This document shows positions 35,863 to 44,167 of a stretch of DNA of 64,000 nucleotides, in pieces. The notes under the pieces were generated by a model. It was not told the DNA's origin, did no database searches, and was given only the letters and a program-made list of their open reading frames with translations. Within the stretch, counting starts at the first letter, position 1, and each line of letters begins with the position of its first letter. Both the position numbers and the translations under genes were made by a program. This stretch comes from Clostridiales bacterium (GTDB taxonomy: Bacteria; Bacillota; Clostridia; Lachnospirales; Lachnospiraceae). The stretch covers positions 88,691 through 152,690 of the forward strand of contig JAJQIK010000018.1 in NCBI GenBank assembly GCA_021199255.1, in the 5' to 3' direction.

Positions 35863-37362
35863 TCAGGCACGCCCGCTGCCCGGCTCCGCAAGGCTTTTGT
35901 TTTCCGCAAGAATGTCCCGGATCAGGTTTCTTTCGTCCATAGGATATTTCACGCCGTTGATTTCCTGATAATCCTCGTGCCCCTTGCCTGCCAGTACAAT
36001 AATATCCCCCGGCTCCCCATGCCCTATGGCATAAGCGATGGCTTCCCTGCGGTCGCAGATCTCCACATACTTCCCCTCCGTCTTTCCAATCCCCAGCTTG
36101 ATATCCTCTATAATTGCCTGCGGTTCCTCCGTTCGTGGGTTATCCGAGGTAATAATCGTCAGATCCGCCATCTGTCCGCTTACTTCGCCCATCTCATATC
36201 TTCTGGATTTCGCCCGGTTGCCGCCGCAGCCAAACAGGCAGACCAGACGGTGGGGGTCGTATTCCCTGAGCGTGGACAGAAGACTCTTAAGCGCCATTGC
36301 ATTATGCGCATAATCGATCAGCAGCGTAAACTCATCCGATACCTTAACAGGCTCTATCCTGCCCTTTACCTTGGCGTTTAAAAGCGCCTTCTTTACATTG
36401 TCTTCCTTCACGCCGAAATGTCTGCAAATAGCGATCGCCGTCAGCGCGTTATATACGCTGAACTTACCCGGTGTGGCGATTTTGACGGAAAAATTCATCA
36501 AGCCTGTTACATCAAATGCCATTCCCAGCGTTCCGGCTTCTTTTAAGAATGTAATATTCTCCGCCCGCAGATCCGCAGGCGTATCGATTCCGTAAGTTTC
36601 TATGCTGCAGGTATGCCCTTTGGTCACCGTCTCCCAATGGGCGTCGTCATGATTGACGATTCCCACCCGGCACTGCTGAAACAGCAGTCCCTTACAACGC
36701 ATATAATCATTCAGGTCTTTATGCTCGGCAGGGCCGATATGATCCGGCTCCAGATTGGTAAAGATACCGAAATCAAACACAAAGCCCTGCGTCCTGTGCA
36801 GCATCAGCCCCTGGGAGGACACCTCCATGACAACGGTATCACAGCCCGCCGCAGCCATATCCCGAAAATACTTCTGAATCAGATAGGATTCCGGCGTAGT
36901 ATGATCCGCGTGAATATGTGTCTCGCCGATTATAATTTCTATGGTGCCGATCAGCCCCACCTTTCTGCCCGCCTGCTCCAGAATAGACTTCACCAGATAA
37001 GTAGTGGTGGTCTTTCCCTTGGTTCCGGTAATGCCGATAATCTTCATCTGCTCCGCCGGATATCCAAAAAAGGCCGCCGATACAAACGCCATGGCATAAT
37101 GGGTATCCGGCACCCGGATCACAGTCACCCCGGCGTCCTCCGGCAATTCCACCTCTTTCTCCACCAGCAGCACACCGGCTCCCGCCTCCACGGCATTTGG
37201 CGCATAGCTGTGGCCGTCCGCCAATGCCCCTGAAATACAGACAAACATACTGCCCGGCGTTACCTTCCTGGAATCATAGATAATATCTGTCACTTCCCGC
37301 TCCAGATTCCCCCGGATACACTCATATTCCACCTTGGCAAGTAACTCTTTTAACGCCGCCAT
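35863..37362 (-). CDS. murE: UDP-N-acetylmuramyl-tripeptide synthetase (MurE, meso-DAP type)
   Basis: Adds the third amino acid to UDP-MurNAc-dipeptide. The 499-residue protein has GITGTKGKTTTTYLVK, the UDP-binding N-terminal domain and the C-terminal specificity motif TSDNPRTEEP; DNPR is the meso-diaminopimelate signature, so the wall is predicted to contain meso-DAP. The frame opens seven codons earlier, but the ATG at 37360-37362 has a GGAG ribosome site. A clear promoter lies upstream, so this may start the transcript for priA, def and fmt. Confidence 0.93.
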   Translation of the reverse strand: MAALKELLAKVEYECIRGNLEREVTDIIYDSRKVTPGSMFVCISGALADGHSYAPNAVEAGAGVLLVEKEVELPEDAGVTVIRVPDTHYAMAFVSAAFFGYPAEQMKIIGITGTKGKTTTTYLVKSILEQAGRKVGLIGTIEIIIGETHIHADHTTPESYLIQKYFRDMAAAGCDTVVMEVSSQGLMLHRTQGFVFDFGIFTNLEPDHIGPAEHKDLNDYMRCKGLLFQQCRVGIVNHDDAHWETVTKGHTCSIETYGIDTPADLRAENITFLKEAGTLGMAFDVTGLMNFSVKIATPGKFSVYNALTAIAICRHFGVKEDNVKKALLNAKVKGRIEPVKVSDEFTLLIDYAHNAMALKSLLSTLREYDPHRLVCLFGCGGNRAKSRRYEMGEVSGQMADLTIITSDNPRTEEPQAIIEDIKLGIGKTEGKYVEICDRREAIAYAIGHGEPGDIIVLAGKGHEDYQEINGVKYPMDERNLIRDILAENKSLAEPGSGRA

Positions 37363-37404
37363 ACACTCTCTCCTTCTTGTCAAATCCTTCTGAATCTCTT
37401 ACTT

Positions 37405-37433
37405 AACATAGCATGAAAACCGCCGTTTTTCAA
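37405..37433 (-). promoter_or_regulatory. Promoter of murE
   Basis: Minus-strand -35 TTGAAA (37428-37433) and -10 TATGTT (37405-37410) with a 17-base spacer, about 43 bases before the start codon. The bases just upstream (37441-37500) hold a short GGGG/CCCC palindrome and a long T-rich run on the plus strand, with no gene. Confidence 0.6.
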
Positions 37434-37540
37434 CTTTCATGGGGATATCAGCCCCGTTTTCCACGGTTCTTTTTTTATTTTATATTTTCTTTAATATTTC
37501 TTAATGCATTTTCACTTTTTTATAACATTCTAAACACATT

Positions 37541-37646
37541 TTGGACACATTTAAACCTTATGATAATATCAAGATAGTTGAAGAACTCACTATCTCCCCC
37601 CTCATAAGAAAATGCGGAAAAGTTCGGGAATGTCCCGGACTTTTTC
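37541..37646 (+). ncRNA. Candidate small RNA with a C-rich single-stranded stretch
   Basis: On the plus strand -35 TTGGAC (37541-37546) and -10 TAATAT (37564-37569) are 17 bases apart. Downstream come a small hairpin (GATAGT at 37573 and ACTATC at 37588), a stretch CTCCCCCCTC and a strong terminator ending in five uracils near 37645. No protein frame fits. C-rich loops in Gram-positive small RNAs often pair with ribosome sites. The terminator could instead serve only the sugar kinase gene on the other strand, so this is a hypothesis. Confidence 0.35.
37618..37645. terminator. Bidirectional intrinsic terminator
   Basis: Arms 37618-37629 (AAAAGTTCGGGA) and 37633-37644 (TCCCGGACTTTT) form a 12-base stem with one G-U around a three-base loop. 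On the minus strand it ends the PfkB gene four bases earlier; on the plus strand it is followed by a T-run. Confidence 0.85.
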
Positions 37647-37648
37647 GT

Positions 37649-38587
37649 CTATCCGGGAATCTTTTCTACTATAATCTTATTCCACAACGCTTCCGCTGTT
37701 TCCATCGGAATATTGGCGCTCTCCTTTGTGGTTGCATTTGCCGCCGCGATGGCGCAGGCGCGTACAACCGCCGCTTCCTCCGTTTCTCCCAGGACCGCCG
37801 ATATGGCGCAGGAAGCCACCACGCTGTCCCCGCAGCCTACCGTGTTGACCGCAGGGATTTCCTCCGTTCTGGCGTAATAGATTCCGCTGTCCGTCACGCT
37901 GACCAGCCCTTTGCTCCCCATGGATACAATCACTCTGGAGATTCCTTCCCGGTGCAGAAGAGCCGCCGCCCTGATGATTCCTTCCCGATCCCTGATGCTG
38001 TGTCCCATAATATACTCCAGCTCCTTCCAGTTAGGTTTAATCAGCTCCGGCTTCGCCCGGATTCCCAGCCTTAAGCTTTCCCCGCTGGAGTCCAGATAAA
38101 CAGGCACGCCCTTTTCGGCGGCCAGTTCAATCAGCAGGGCGTAAATATCCGTCTGCAGCCCTCCCGCCACGGAGCCTGACAAAATCACCAGCCCACATTC
38201 TCCAAGCAGCGCTTCATACTGCTCCATAAACAACGCCTGCTCCTCCGCCGTCACCTTAGGCCCCGGCTCCAGAATTTCTGTCACATAGCCGTCGTCTGCT
38301 ATAATATTCATATTGCTTCTTGTCTCTTCCGCTGTCCGGACAAAACGGCACTCTGCGCCCCTCCTAAGAAGCTCCTCTTCAATAAAGCTTCCGCTGCCGC
38401 CGCCCAAAAAACCGGTAGCGACGACCTCACACCCATACTGCCTGAGTATTTTCGTGACGTTGACGCCCTTGCCTCCCGCGATTTTCTCCATAGTGCGCAT
38501 ACGGTTTACCTGTCCCGCCATCACACTCTGGGCAAAGTAGGTCTTATCCACTGCGGGATTTAAGGTCACTGTCAGTATTCTTGTCAT
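37649..38587 (-). CDS. PfkB-family hexose kinase (1-phosphofructokinase-like)
   Basis: A 312-residue sugar kinase. The N-terminus (ILTVTLNPAVDKTY), GGKGVNVTKILR near residue 38 and the C-terminal anion hole NTVGCGDSVVA (catalytic Asp) fit the FruK/LacC branch, which phosphorylates fructose-1-phosphate or tagatose-6-phosphate. No PTS or DeoR-type regulator is adjacent, as would be expected for fruK, so the substrate is open. It is transcribed after recJ with a gap of about 92 bases. Confidence 0.85.
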   Translation of the reverse strand: MTRILTVTLNPAVDKTYFAQSVMAGQVNRMRTMEKIAGGKGVNVTKILRQYGCEVVATGFLGGGSGSFIEEELLRRGAECRFVRTAEETRSNMNIIADDGYVTEILEPGPKVTAEEQALFMEQYEALLGECGLVILSGSVAGGLQTDIYALLIELAAEKGVPVYLDSSGESLRLGIRAKPELIKPNWKELEYIMGHSIRDREGIIRAAALLHREGISRVIVSMGSKGLVSVTDSGIYYARTEEIPAVNTVGCGDSVVASCAISAVLGETEEAAVVRACAIAAANATTKESANIPMETAEALWNKIIVEKIPG

Positions 38588-38679
38588 AATCTTCCTCGTT
38601 TCTTTTTATGGAATGGGGCGATTGGCCCCGCTCAGCCTGCTATATCCCCTGCGCGCCCGCGGCGGGGCTGTCCGCCGTA

Positions 38680-40518
38680 TCATCGGTCTGATACGCAGTA
38701 ATCCTTCATGATCATCTGTAAGCTTTCCCGTCCCTGATACACATTAATATCCGGATAATAGATCACATTAATCCGTATCCGTTCGCTGCCTGTCCGATAC
38801 AGCCTGTCCAGCTCTTCCTGTCCAAAATGTGCTTCCAGAAAGGCGTGCCACAGCTCCAGATTGCCAAAATACATCATATCATACTGCCTGTCCATTTCGT
38901 CCTTTACCACATATTTCCCGACATTACTGTTCTTCCCCAATATTCTGCCCTTCCATATCCTTAAGTCTTTCTGGGCGAAAAACGGCTTGGGATTCCCGTT
39001 TCCAAAGGGCTCCAGCACCGAAAGCTGCTTCACAAACGCCATGGTCACATAGGACATGGGCATGGGCACGTCGATCAGAATCTTTTCTTCAAAATCCTCC
39101 GGCTGCAAACCGCAATGGAGATTCAGATAATCCCGGAAACAATCCACATTCTCCTCCGGCATGGATACGCCTGCGGCCAGCCTGTGGCCGCCATATTTCG
39201 TATATAATTCTTTACACTCACTCATTTTATCATACATGGGATAAGCGTCAATGGAACGCCCGGAGCCCTTCACTCCCTCTTCCGCCCTCGTCAGCACAAA
39301 AGCGGGCTTATGATAGCGCTCCCGGAGCCTGCCCGCAATGATTCCTGCCAGACTTTCATGACATTCGGGCAGATAGACCACCAGCACCTTATCCTCCTTC
39401 AGCGAGGTATTCTCGATCATCTCGATGGCCCGCTCTGTTCCCTGCAAAGTCATACCCTTGCGGCTGTCGTTGAGTTCCTTCAGTTCTCCCGCAATGGCGA
39501 CCGCTTCCGCCTTCTCTTCGGCCAGGAACATCTGCAACGCTCTTGCCGCCGTATCCAGCCTGCCCGTGGCATTCAGGCAGGGGCCGAGCACAAAGCCGAT
39601 ATGATAGACGGACAAGGGCTTATCCTGCAAGCCGTTGACGTTTACCAGGGCGCGCAAGCCGTAATTCGCAGATTTTTCTATCAGCTTCAGGCCATATTTA
39701 ACAATGATACGGTTCTCATCTACCAATTCCATAACGTCGCCGATGGTGGCAAAGGCGGCAAAGGCCAGCAGCTCCTGCTCAGTCTGCTGCCATCCCGCGC
39801 TCCCTCTCTCCGGAGGCGCTCCCGCAGGGACTGTCCCCTCTCCGGCTGTAGACGCCTGATCCAATAAAACCTGTATCAGCTTATAGGCCACCACCGCCCC
39901 GCAGATACCGTCAAAGGGATAACCGCACGACTGCTGTTTGGGATCTACTACCGCGTCCGCCGCGGGCAGGATTTCCCTCCTGACGCCGTCAGGCTGTACC
40001 TCATAGGGCACCTCGTGATGGTCTGTCACCAGCACAGTCATGCCAAGGGATTTTGCATAGGCGATCTGGTCGGCGGCGGCGATTCCATTGTCACAGGTAA
40101 GGATCGTGTCGATTCCCGCGTCATAAGCATCAGCAATCAATTGATCATTGAGTCCGTAGCCGTCCAAAATCCTGTGGGGAATCACCGCGTCCGTTACCGC
40201 CCCGCAGGCTCTCAGCCCCGCCGTCAATATGTAAGTGGAACAGACTCCGTCGATATCATAGTCTCCGATAATGCGGATTTTCTTCCCCTCTGCAATCTTC
40301 CCCAACAGAAGCTTAGCCGCTTTCTCCACATCCTTTAACAGATAGGGGGAATGCAGCTCCTCCAGCCCCCCGTGAAGGAAACTCTCGATCTCCTTTTCCG
40401 AAATCAGATCTCTGTTGCGGATAATTCTCGCAATAACAGGGTCGATTCCAAACCGCCGGGCTATCCCGTTAAAATCCGCCTTTTTGGCGGATACCATCCA
40501 TTTCGCCATATCAATCAC
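38680..40518 (-). CDS. recJ: Single-stranded-DNA-specific exonuclease RecJ
   Basis: A 612-residue 5'-3' exonuclease of the DHH superfamily. Seen: GDYDIDGVCSTYIL around residue 80, DHHE near residue 160, the DHHA1 domain and a C-terminal OB-like domain. The start could be GTG at 40516-40518 (GGAG five bases upstream) or ATG three codons later. It is shorter than some Firmicutes RecJ forms that have an additional C-terminal domain. Confidence 0.93.
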   Translation of the reverse strand: MIDMAKWMVSAKKADFNGIARRFGIDPVIARIIRNRDLISEKEIESFLHGGLEELHSPYLLKDVEKAAKLLLGKIAEGKKIRIIGDYDIDGVCSTYILTAGLRACGAVTDAVIPHRILDGYGLNDQLIADAYDAGIDTILTCDNGIAAADQIAYAKSLGMTVLVTDHHEVPYEVQPDGVRREILPAADAVVDPKQQSCGYPFDGICGAVVAYKLIQVLLDQASTAGEGTVPAGAPPERGSAGWQQTEQELLAFAAFATIGDVMELVDENRIIVKYGLKLIEKSANYGLRALVNVNGLQDKPLSVYHIGFVLGPCLNATGRLDTAARALQMFLAEEKAEAVAIAGELKELNDSRKGMTLQGTERAIEMIENTSLKEDKVLVVYLPECHESLAGIIAGRLRERYHKPAFVLTRAEEGVKGSGRSIDAYPMYDKMSECKELYTKYGGHRLAAGVSMPEENVDCFRDYLNLHCGLQPEDFEEKILIDVPMPMSYVTMAFVKQLSVLEPFGNGNPKPFFAQKDLRIWKGRILGKNSNVGKYVVKDEMDRQYDMMYFGNLELWHAFLEAHFGQEELDRLYRTGSERIRINVIYYPDINVYQGRESLQMIMKDYCVSDR

Positions 40519-40688
40519 ACCCTCTCCTGACGCAGCGCCCGCCCCTCTCCCCCTACGCGGGCATAAAAAGACCCTCCAAAAGCGTTATCCTGCGGACGCA
40601 TGAACCGTTCCAAACTGCCGCGTCTGTTATAGTGTAACACTTTTAGAGGGTAATTTATAGTACTTCTTCCCGCTGTCCCAGGAAGAAT

Positions 40689-41621
40689 TTAGTCTTCCCT
40701 GACAACCAGCTTAAACACCGCCGTATTCGCATAGGTTAAGGGTTCGTTGTGGGCAAAGAAAACCATACCGTCCACCGGCGCGGCCAGAACCTCTGTGACC
40801 GTTCCTTCATAGGGATCGATGGTTTCCGCCATCACCTGCCCCTTTACCACCTCTTCACCCACCTTCACCTTAGTCTCAAAGATCCCCGATACCCTCGTCC
40901 TGACAGGCACCATATCCGTATCCATGACTACCTGTGAGAGATAGCCGTCGTGGCCTTTATAATCTATCACGTCCTCCTTGGCCAGAAACGTCAGGATACT
41001 CCGCACCGCCATCTGGGCGCTTTCTTTATCAATCGACTCAGTCGTGGTGGTATAAATACTGAAAGCGTTTGTCTCCCAGATCTGCCAGTTATAATTGAGG
41101 GTTGTGGTATCATATGGGCGCGGCTCCCTGACCACCACATAAGGCATACCAAAGCGCTTCGCCATTTCCACATCTTCAAACCCGGTCTTCATCATGCGCA
41201 CATGGGGCTGGAAATTTCCCGGCATATAGAAGGAAGTAAACTGAATCCCATATTGATAATTTTTAATCTGCTCAAAAATACCCGCCGCAATCCGCTGGGT
41301 AGTTTCCCCCAGATCATATCCGGGAAACATACGGTTAATGTCTGTGTTATCCGTAGGCCAGAACCTTTTTTTGATATTCATGGAATAGGGGTTCGCGGTG
41401 GGAATCACCAATATTTTATGGCCTGCATGGAGCCTGCCCTGCTTCTCCAATTCCCCGAACCTTTTCACAAGCTGCGAGCACACATAAAGCTGCTGCACCT
41501 CATTTCCGCGGAGGCTTCCCAGAATACATAAGGTTTCCTCTCCTTCGCCAAACTCGTATCCTGTCACACGCAGATCGTCACGGTATAATGCTTTTATTTC
41601 ATATAAAGTAGTTTTTTTCAT
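40689..41621 (-). CDS. Aspartoacylase/succinylglutamate desuccinylase-like protein, zinc site degraded
   Basis: A 310-residue paralogue of the next gene, whose stop it overlaps by four bases (ATGA), with GGAG five bases before the ATG at 41619-41621. It aligns along its whole length: LGSLRGNE here against TGVHGDE in the partner, NTDINRMFPG against DLDMNRLFPG, and the C-terminal beta domain with PVDGMVFF against PVDGILFT. Two zinc ligands expected in this family are lost: the first His is Arg in RGNE, and the DIH motif has no counterpart (IQFTS). It is therefore likely a pseudoenzyme or a partner subunit. It is the last gene of the ATP-grasp operon. Confidence 0.8.
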   Translation of the reverse strand: MKKTTLYEIKALYRDDLRVTGYEFGEGEETLCILGSLRGNEVQQLYVCSQLVKRFGELEKQGRLHAGHKILVIPTANPYSMNIKKRFWPTDNTDINRMFPGYDLGETTQRIAAGIFEQIKNYQYGIQFTSFYMPGNFQPHVRMMKTGFEDVEMAKRFGMPYVVVREPRPYDTTTLNYNWQIWETNAFSIYTTTTESIDKESAQMAVRSILTFLAKEDVIDYKGHDGYLSQVVMDTDMVPVRTRVSGIFETKVKVGEEVVKGQVMAETIDPYEGTVTEVLAAPVDGMVFFAHNEPLTYANTAVFKLVVRED

Positions 41622-42580
41622 CTTTCTCTCCATTCCGAGAACGATTTCGTCCGCAGAAGCCGCCCCAAAAGCGACCCGGCGTCCACCACCGGATATTCCC
41701 TGATGGTAAAGAGAATCCCGTCAACAGGAGCCGTCACCTGATCCAATACCTGTCCGCTTAAAGGATTGATAATCTGCCCTACCAAATCTCCCTTCCGCAG
41801 TCTTTCCCAATGCCTGACCTTCTGCACGAAAATACCGGAGGTAGAGGCATTGAGGAAACTGACGTCGTCCTCATCTTGGGAAATAATCGGTTCTCTGGGC
41901 TCCGGCGCCTCGCCCAGCCAGATACCAAGCTCTTTCATCAGGGAGAAAATACCGTCCACCAACTGATCGCAATAACTCTTGGTAATACGCATACCCACGC
42001 CCATCTCCACCACCAGCGTAGGAACCTCTCTGCTGTTCAGGCTGTACGCCAGCGTGGATTCCAGCACGGTGCTGGCTCCATGTACCCAGATAAAATCCAC
42101 ATTTGCCTTTCTGGCAAAGGGCAATAAGGTATCCTTATGTAATTCGTTGATTCTGATCTGGGGGATTTCCGTCAGATAAATATTACTGGCATGGATATCC
42201 ACGCAAAGCTCAGAGCCTGCAATATCCTCCACAATCCTGGCCGCCAGATATTCCGTCATATTGCCGTTGATATCCCCCGGGAAAAGACGGTTCATATCCA
42301 GATCGAAGGCCGGAACCCCTCTGGTAATGGAATCGATCCCCAGCGGATTCATCGCCGGATATATATCTACTATGCCGTTTAACTTATCCTTCTGCGCCTC
42401 GATTCTCTGAATCAGTTCAAAGCATACATACTGTCCCTCCAGCTCATCGCCGTGCACCCCGGTTACGATACTGATCCTTTTCCATTCTTTCTCATTGCCC
42501 TTCCCCGGCATCATTCTGTTCTTCTTAATCTCCAGGACTTCTCCTACGGGAAGTCCTACGGAGGCCACTGTTTCAATCAT
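41618..42580 (-). CDS. Succinylglutamate desuccinylase/aspartoacylase family hydrolase
   Basis: A 320-residue zinc-dependent enzyme of the M14-like AstE/AspA family, which cleaves N-acyl bonds of amino acids. The metal-binding motif GVHGDE lies near residue 42 and DIHAS near 129; VVEMGVG near residue 195 supplies the likely catalytic glutamate. The last 80 residues form a beta-rich domain (SGIFVQKVRHWERLRKGDL). It is followed without a gap by a paralogue lacking the zinc site. Upstream (42581-42687) two small hairpins, one GGCGC/GCGCC with a four-base loop at 42623-42636, occupy the gap after the transglutaminase gene. The substrate is unknown. Confidence 0.85.
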   Translation of the reverse strand: MIETVASVGLPVGEVLEIKKNRMMPGKGNEKEWKRISIVTGVHGDELEGQYVCFELIQRIEAQKDKLNGIVDIYPAMNPLGIDSITRGVPAFDLDMNRLFPGDINGNMTEYLAARIVEDIAGSELCVDIHASNIYLTEIPQIRINELHKDTLLPFARKANVDFIWVHGASTVLESTLAYSLNSREVPTLVVEMGVGMRITKSYCDQLVDGIFSLMKELGIWLGEAPEPREPIISQDEDDVSFLNASTSGIFVQKVRHWERLRKGDLVGQIINPLSGQVLDQVTAPVDGILFTIREYPVVDAGSLLGRLLRTKSFSEWRER

Positions 42581-42687
42581 AATTACCTTCCATTCCGAAG
42601 CGGTTGACCAACTCTCATCTGCGGCGCTTTCGCGCCAATCCTCCCGCCGCTTCTATCCGGTGAGAAACCGGAACGGGATTGATGGCC

Positions 42688-43476
42688 TTATCCGCAGACG
42701 TCCACCTTTACATCTACCGTCTGCGTCTGCGCGCCGCCGCCCCGCAGCAGCCCGCGGTTAATCTGACAATCTGCGGCGTCCCTGCCCACTCCCAGCTTAA
42801 TATAGGTATCATCCACCGGCTTGTCATTGGTCGGATCAAAGCCGTACCATCTGCCATCTTCAGCGATCTCTACCCACGCGTGGCTTGCGCCCTCTCCGAT
42901 CATCATTCCCGTCACATATCTGGCCGCGACGCCCGCCTCACGGCAAAGGGCGATCATAATATGGGCATAATCCTGACAGACGCCTCTTCCCAGCTTCCAT
43001 GCTTCCTCCGCTGTGGTCGAAACGTCTGTCACATTTTTTTCATAAAAAAACTCCTCATGCAGACGGTGCGTCAGCCGAACCGCATAATCATACGAAGCTT
43101 CCTCCGCTTCAGGCGACGTCCGGACATAATAAGCCCCCAACGCTTCCCCCATCTGCGTATACCGGGAAGGATACCGGTACATTCCCAGCCTGTGCTCCTC
43201 CACACAATCCTGCCACGGAGTCCGGCCTGTCAGAACCGTCCCCGTTATATGGAAGCAAAATTCCCTGTGTTCCCGATCCACGCTTCCATACAAATATTGG
43301 TTCCCAAAAGAATCCTCGCCTCTGCTCATGGTGTCCTTCGGCTCAATCTCAACCCGCAGCGTCTCTAAATGCTGGCTTTCCGTATTCATGGGAATACATT
43401 TAATCGTATAATGACACTGGGTGACAATCTCTGAAAACGCTATGCGCATATAATAGTCGAAAGATAACTTTTCCAC
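42688..43476 (-). CDS. Transglutaminase-like cysteine protease-fold protein
   Basis: A 262-residue protein with an N-terminal beta domain (about residues 1-130) and a papain-like transglutaminase core. The likely catalytic triad is Cys in GVCQDYAH, His in SHAWVEI and Asp in FDPTND. This is the form that accompanies alpha-E and DUF404/407 ATP-grasp genes in bacteria, where it is thought to hydrolyse or transfer peptide bonds. It follows the alpha-E gene after a 22-base gap. No signal peptide or membrane segment is seen, so it should be cytoplasmic. Confidence 0.88.
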   Translation of the reverse strand: MEKLSFDYYMRIAFSEIVTQCHYTIKCIPMNTESQHLETLRVEIEPKDTMSRGEDSFGNQYLYGSVDREHREFCFHITGTVLTGRTPWQDCVEEHRLGMYRYPSRYTQMGEALGAYYVRTSPEAEEASYDYAVRLTHRLHEEFFYEKNVTDVSTTAEEAWKLGRGVCQDYAHIMIALCREAGVAARYVTGMMIGEGASHAWVEIAEDGRWYGFDPTNDKPVDDTYIKLGVGRDAADCQINRGLLRGGGAQTQTVDVKVDVCG

Positions 43477-43498
43477 TGTTTTGCTCCTGCCTGTCCTA

Positions 43499-44167
43499 TT
43501 ATCCCGGGAAGACAGCTTCCACTATCTCCACAATCCTATAATAATCTATTTCAGGGGCTTCCACAAGCTGTTTTAACTGTTCTACTTTATCTTTATCGTA
43601 CTCCACCTGACAGCGGGTGATCCGATGCGCCAGCCGGTTAATCTCCCGCACCAGTTCCTTTCTGTTAATGCCAAGGCGGGCATAAAGATCGATCCGCTCG
43701 ATTCTTTTACCGGTCTTAATCAGGTTCCTGACCTGCGGGGAATCAATATTATCGTCCGCAATCCCCCAGAACGCCAGAATATTATCGATCACTCTCTGCA
43801 TCTCGATTAACGGCGCCCGGCTGACTCTGGCTTTGTTCATATCATAAATCGCCAGTTGGATATAGGACAAGGTCTCCGAACCGATTTCTTCCCGAAGCAC
43901 CACCGCATTGTCATAAGCTCTGTCCAGATTGCTGAAAATAGAATCCGGATTATCCTCGTCAAAGGGATAATGCTCCTTGAAGGCTTCCTTGGAGCCGTAA
44001 ATATCCGGGATATCGATATCCTTGCAGAATTTCTGATAGCTGTCCGTAATCTCGTCGATCATCACGTCAAAGCTGTTGGAATACAGCCGCAGCGTGGTAT
44101 AAACCCGCTCGGAATATCTGCCGAGCCAAAATAATCTGTCCGCCTGTTCTACTGAGATAATACCCAT
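43499..44167 (-). CDS. Alpha-E domain protein (DUF403)
   Basis: A 222-residue, almost wholly helical protein. The N-terminal LFWLGRYSERVYTTLRL is the signature of the alpha-E family, which lacks a known catalytic activity and is found beside circularly permuted ATP-grasp enzymes. Its start overlaps the end of the ATP-grasp gene by 19 bases, so translation of the two is probably coupled. This member is shorter than many, in which alpha-E units are about 300 residues. Confidence 0.87.
   Translation of the reverse strand: MGIISVEQADRLFWLGRYSERVYTTLRLYSNSFDVMIDEITDSYQKFCKDIDIPDIYGSKEAFKEHYPFDEDNPDSIFSNLDRAYDNAVVLREEIGSETLSYIQLAIYDMNKARVSRAPLIEMQRVIDNILAFWGIADDNIDSPQVRNLIKTGKRIERIDLYARLGINRKELVREINRLAHRITRCQVEYDKDKVEQLKQLVEAPEIDYYRIVEIVEAVFPG

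Noticed and set aside
34732-36381. A 549-codon plus-strand frame opposite priA and murE
   Set aside because: It crosses the junction of two certain minus-strand genes and shows no domain, signal or ribosome site.
37441-37500. GGGG/CCCC palindrome followed by T-rich DNA as a plus-strand terminator
   Set aside because: The stem is only four pairs and no plus-strand gene ends here; it lies upstream of the murE promoter.
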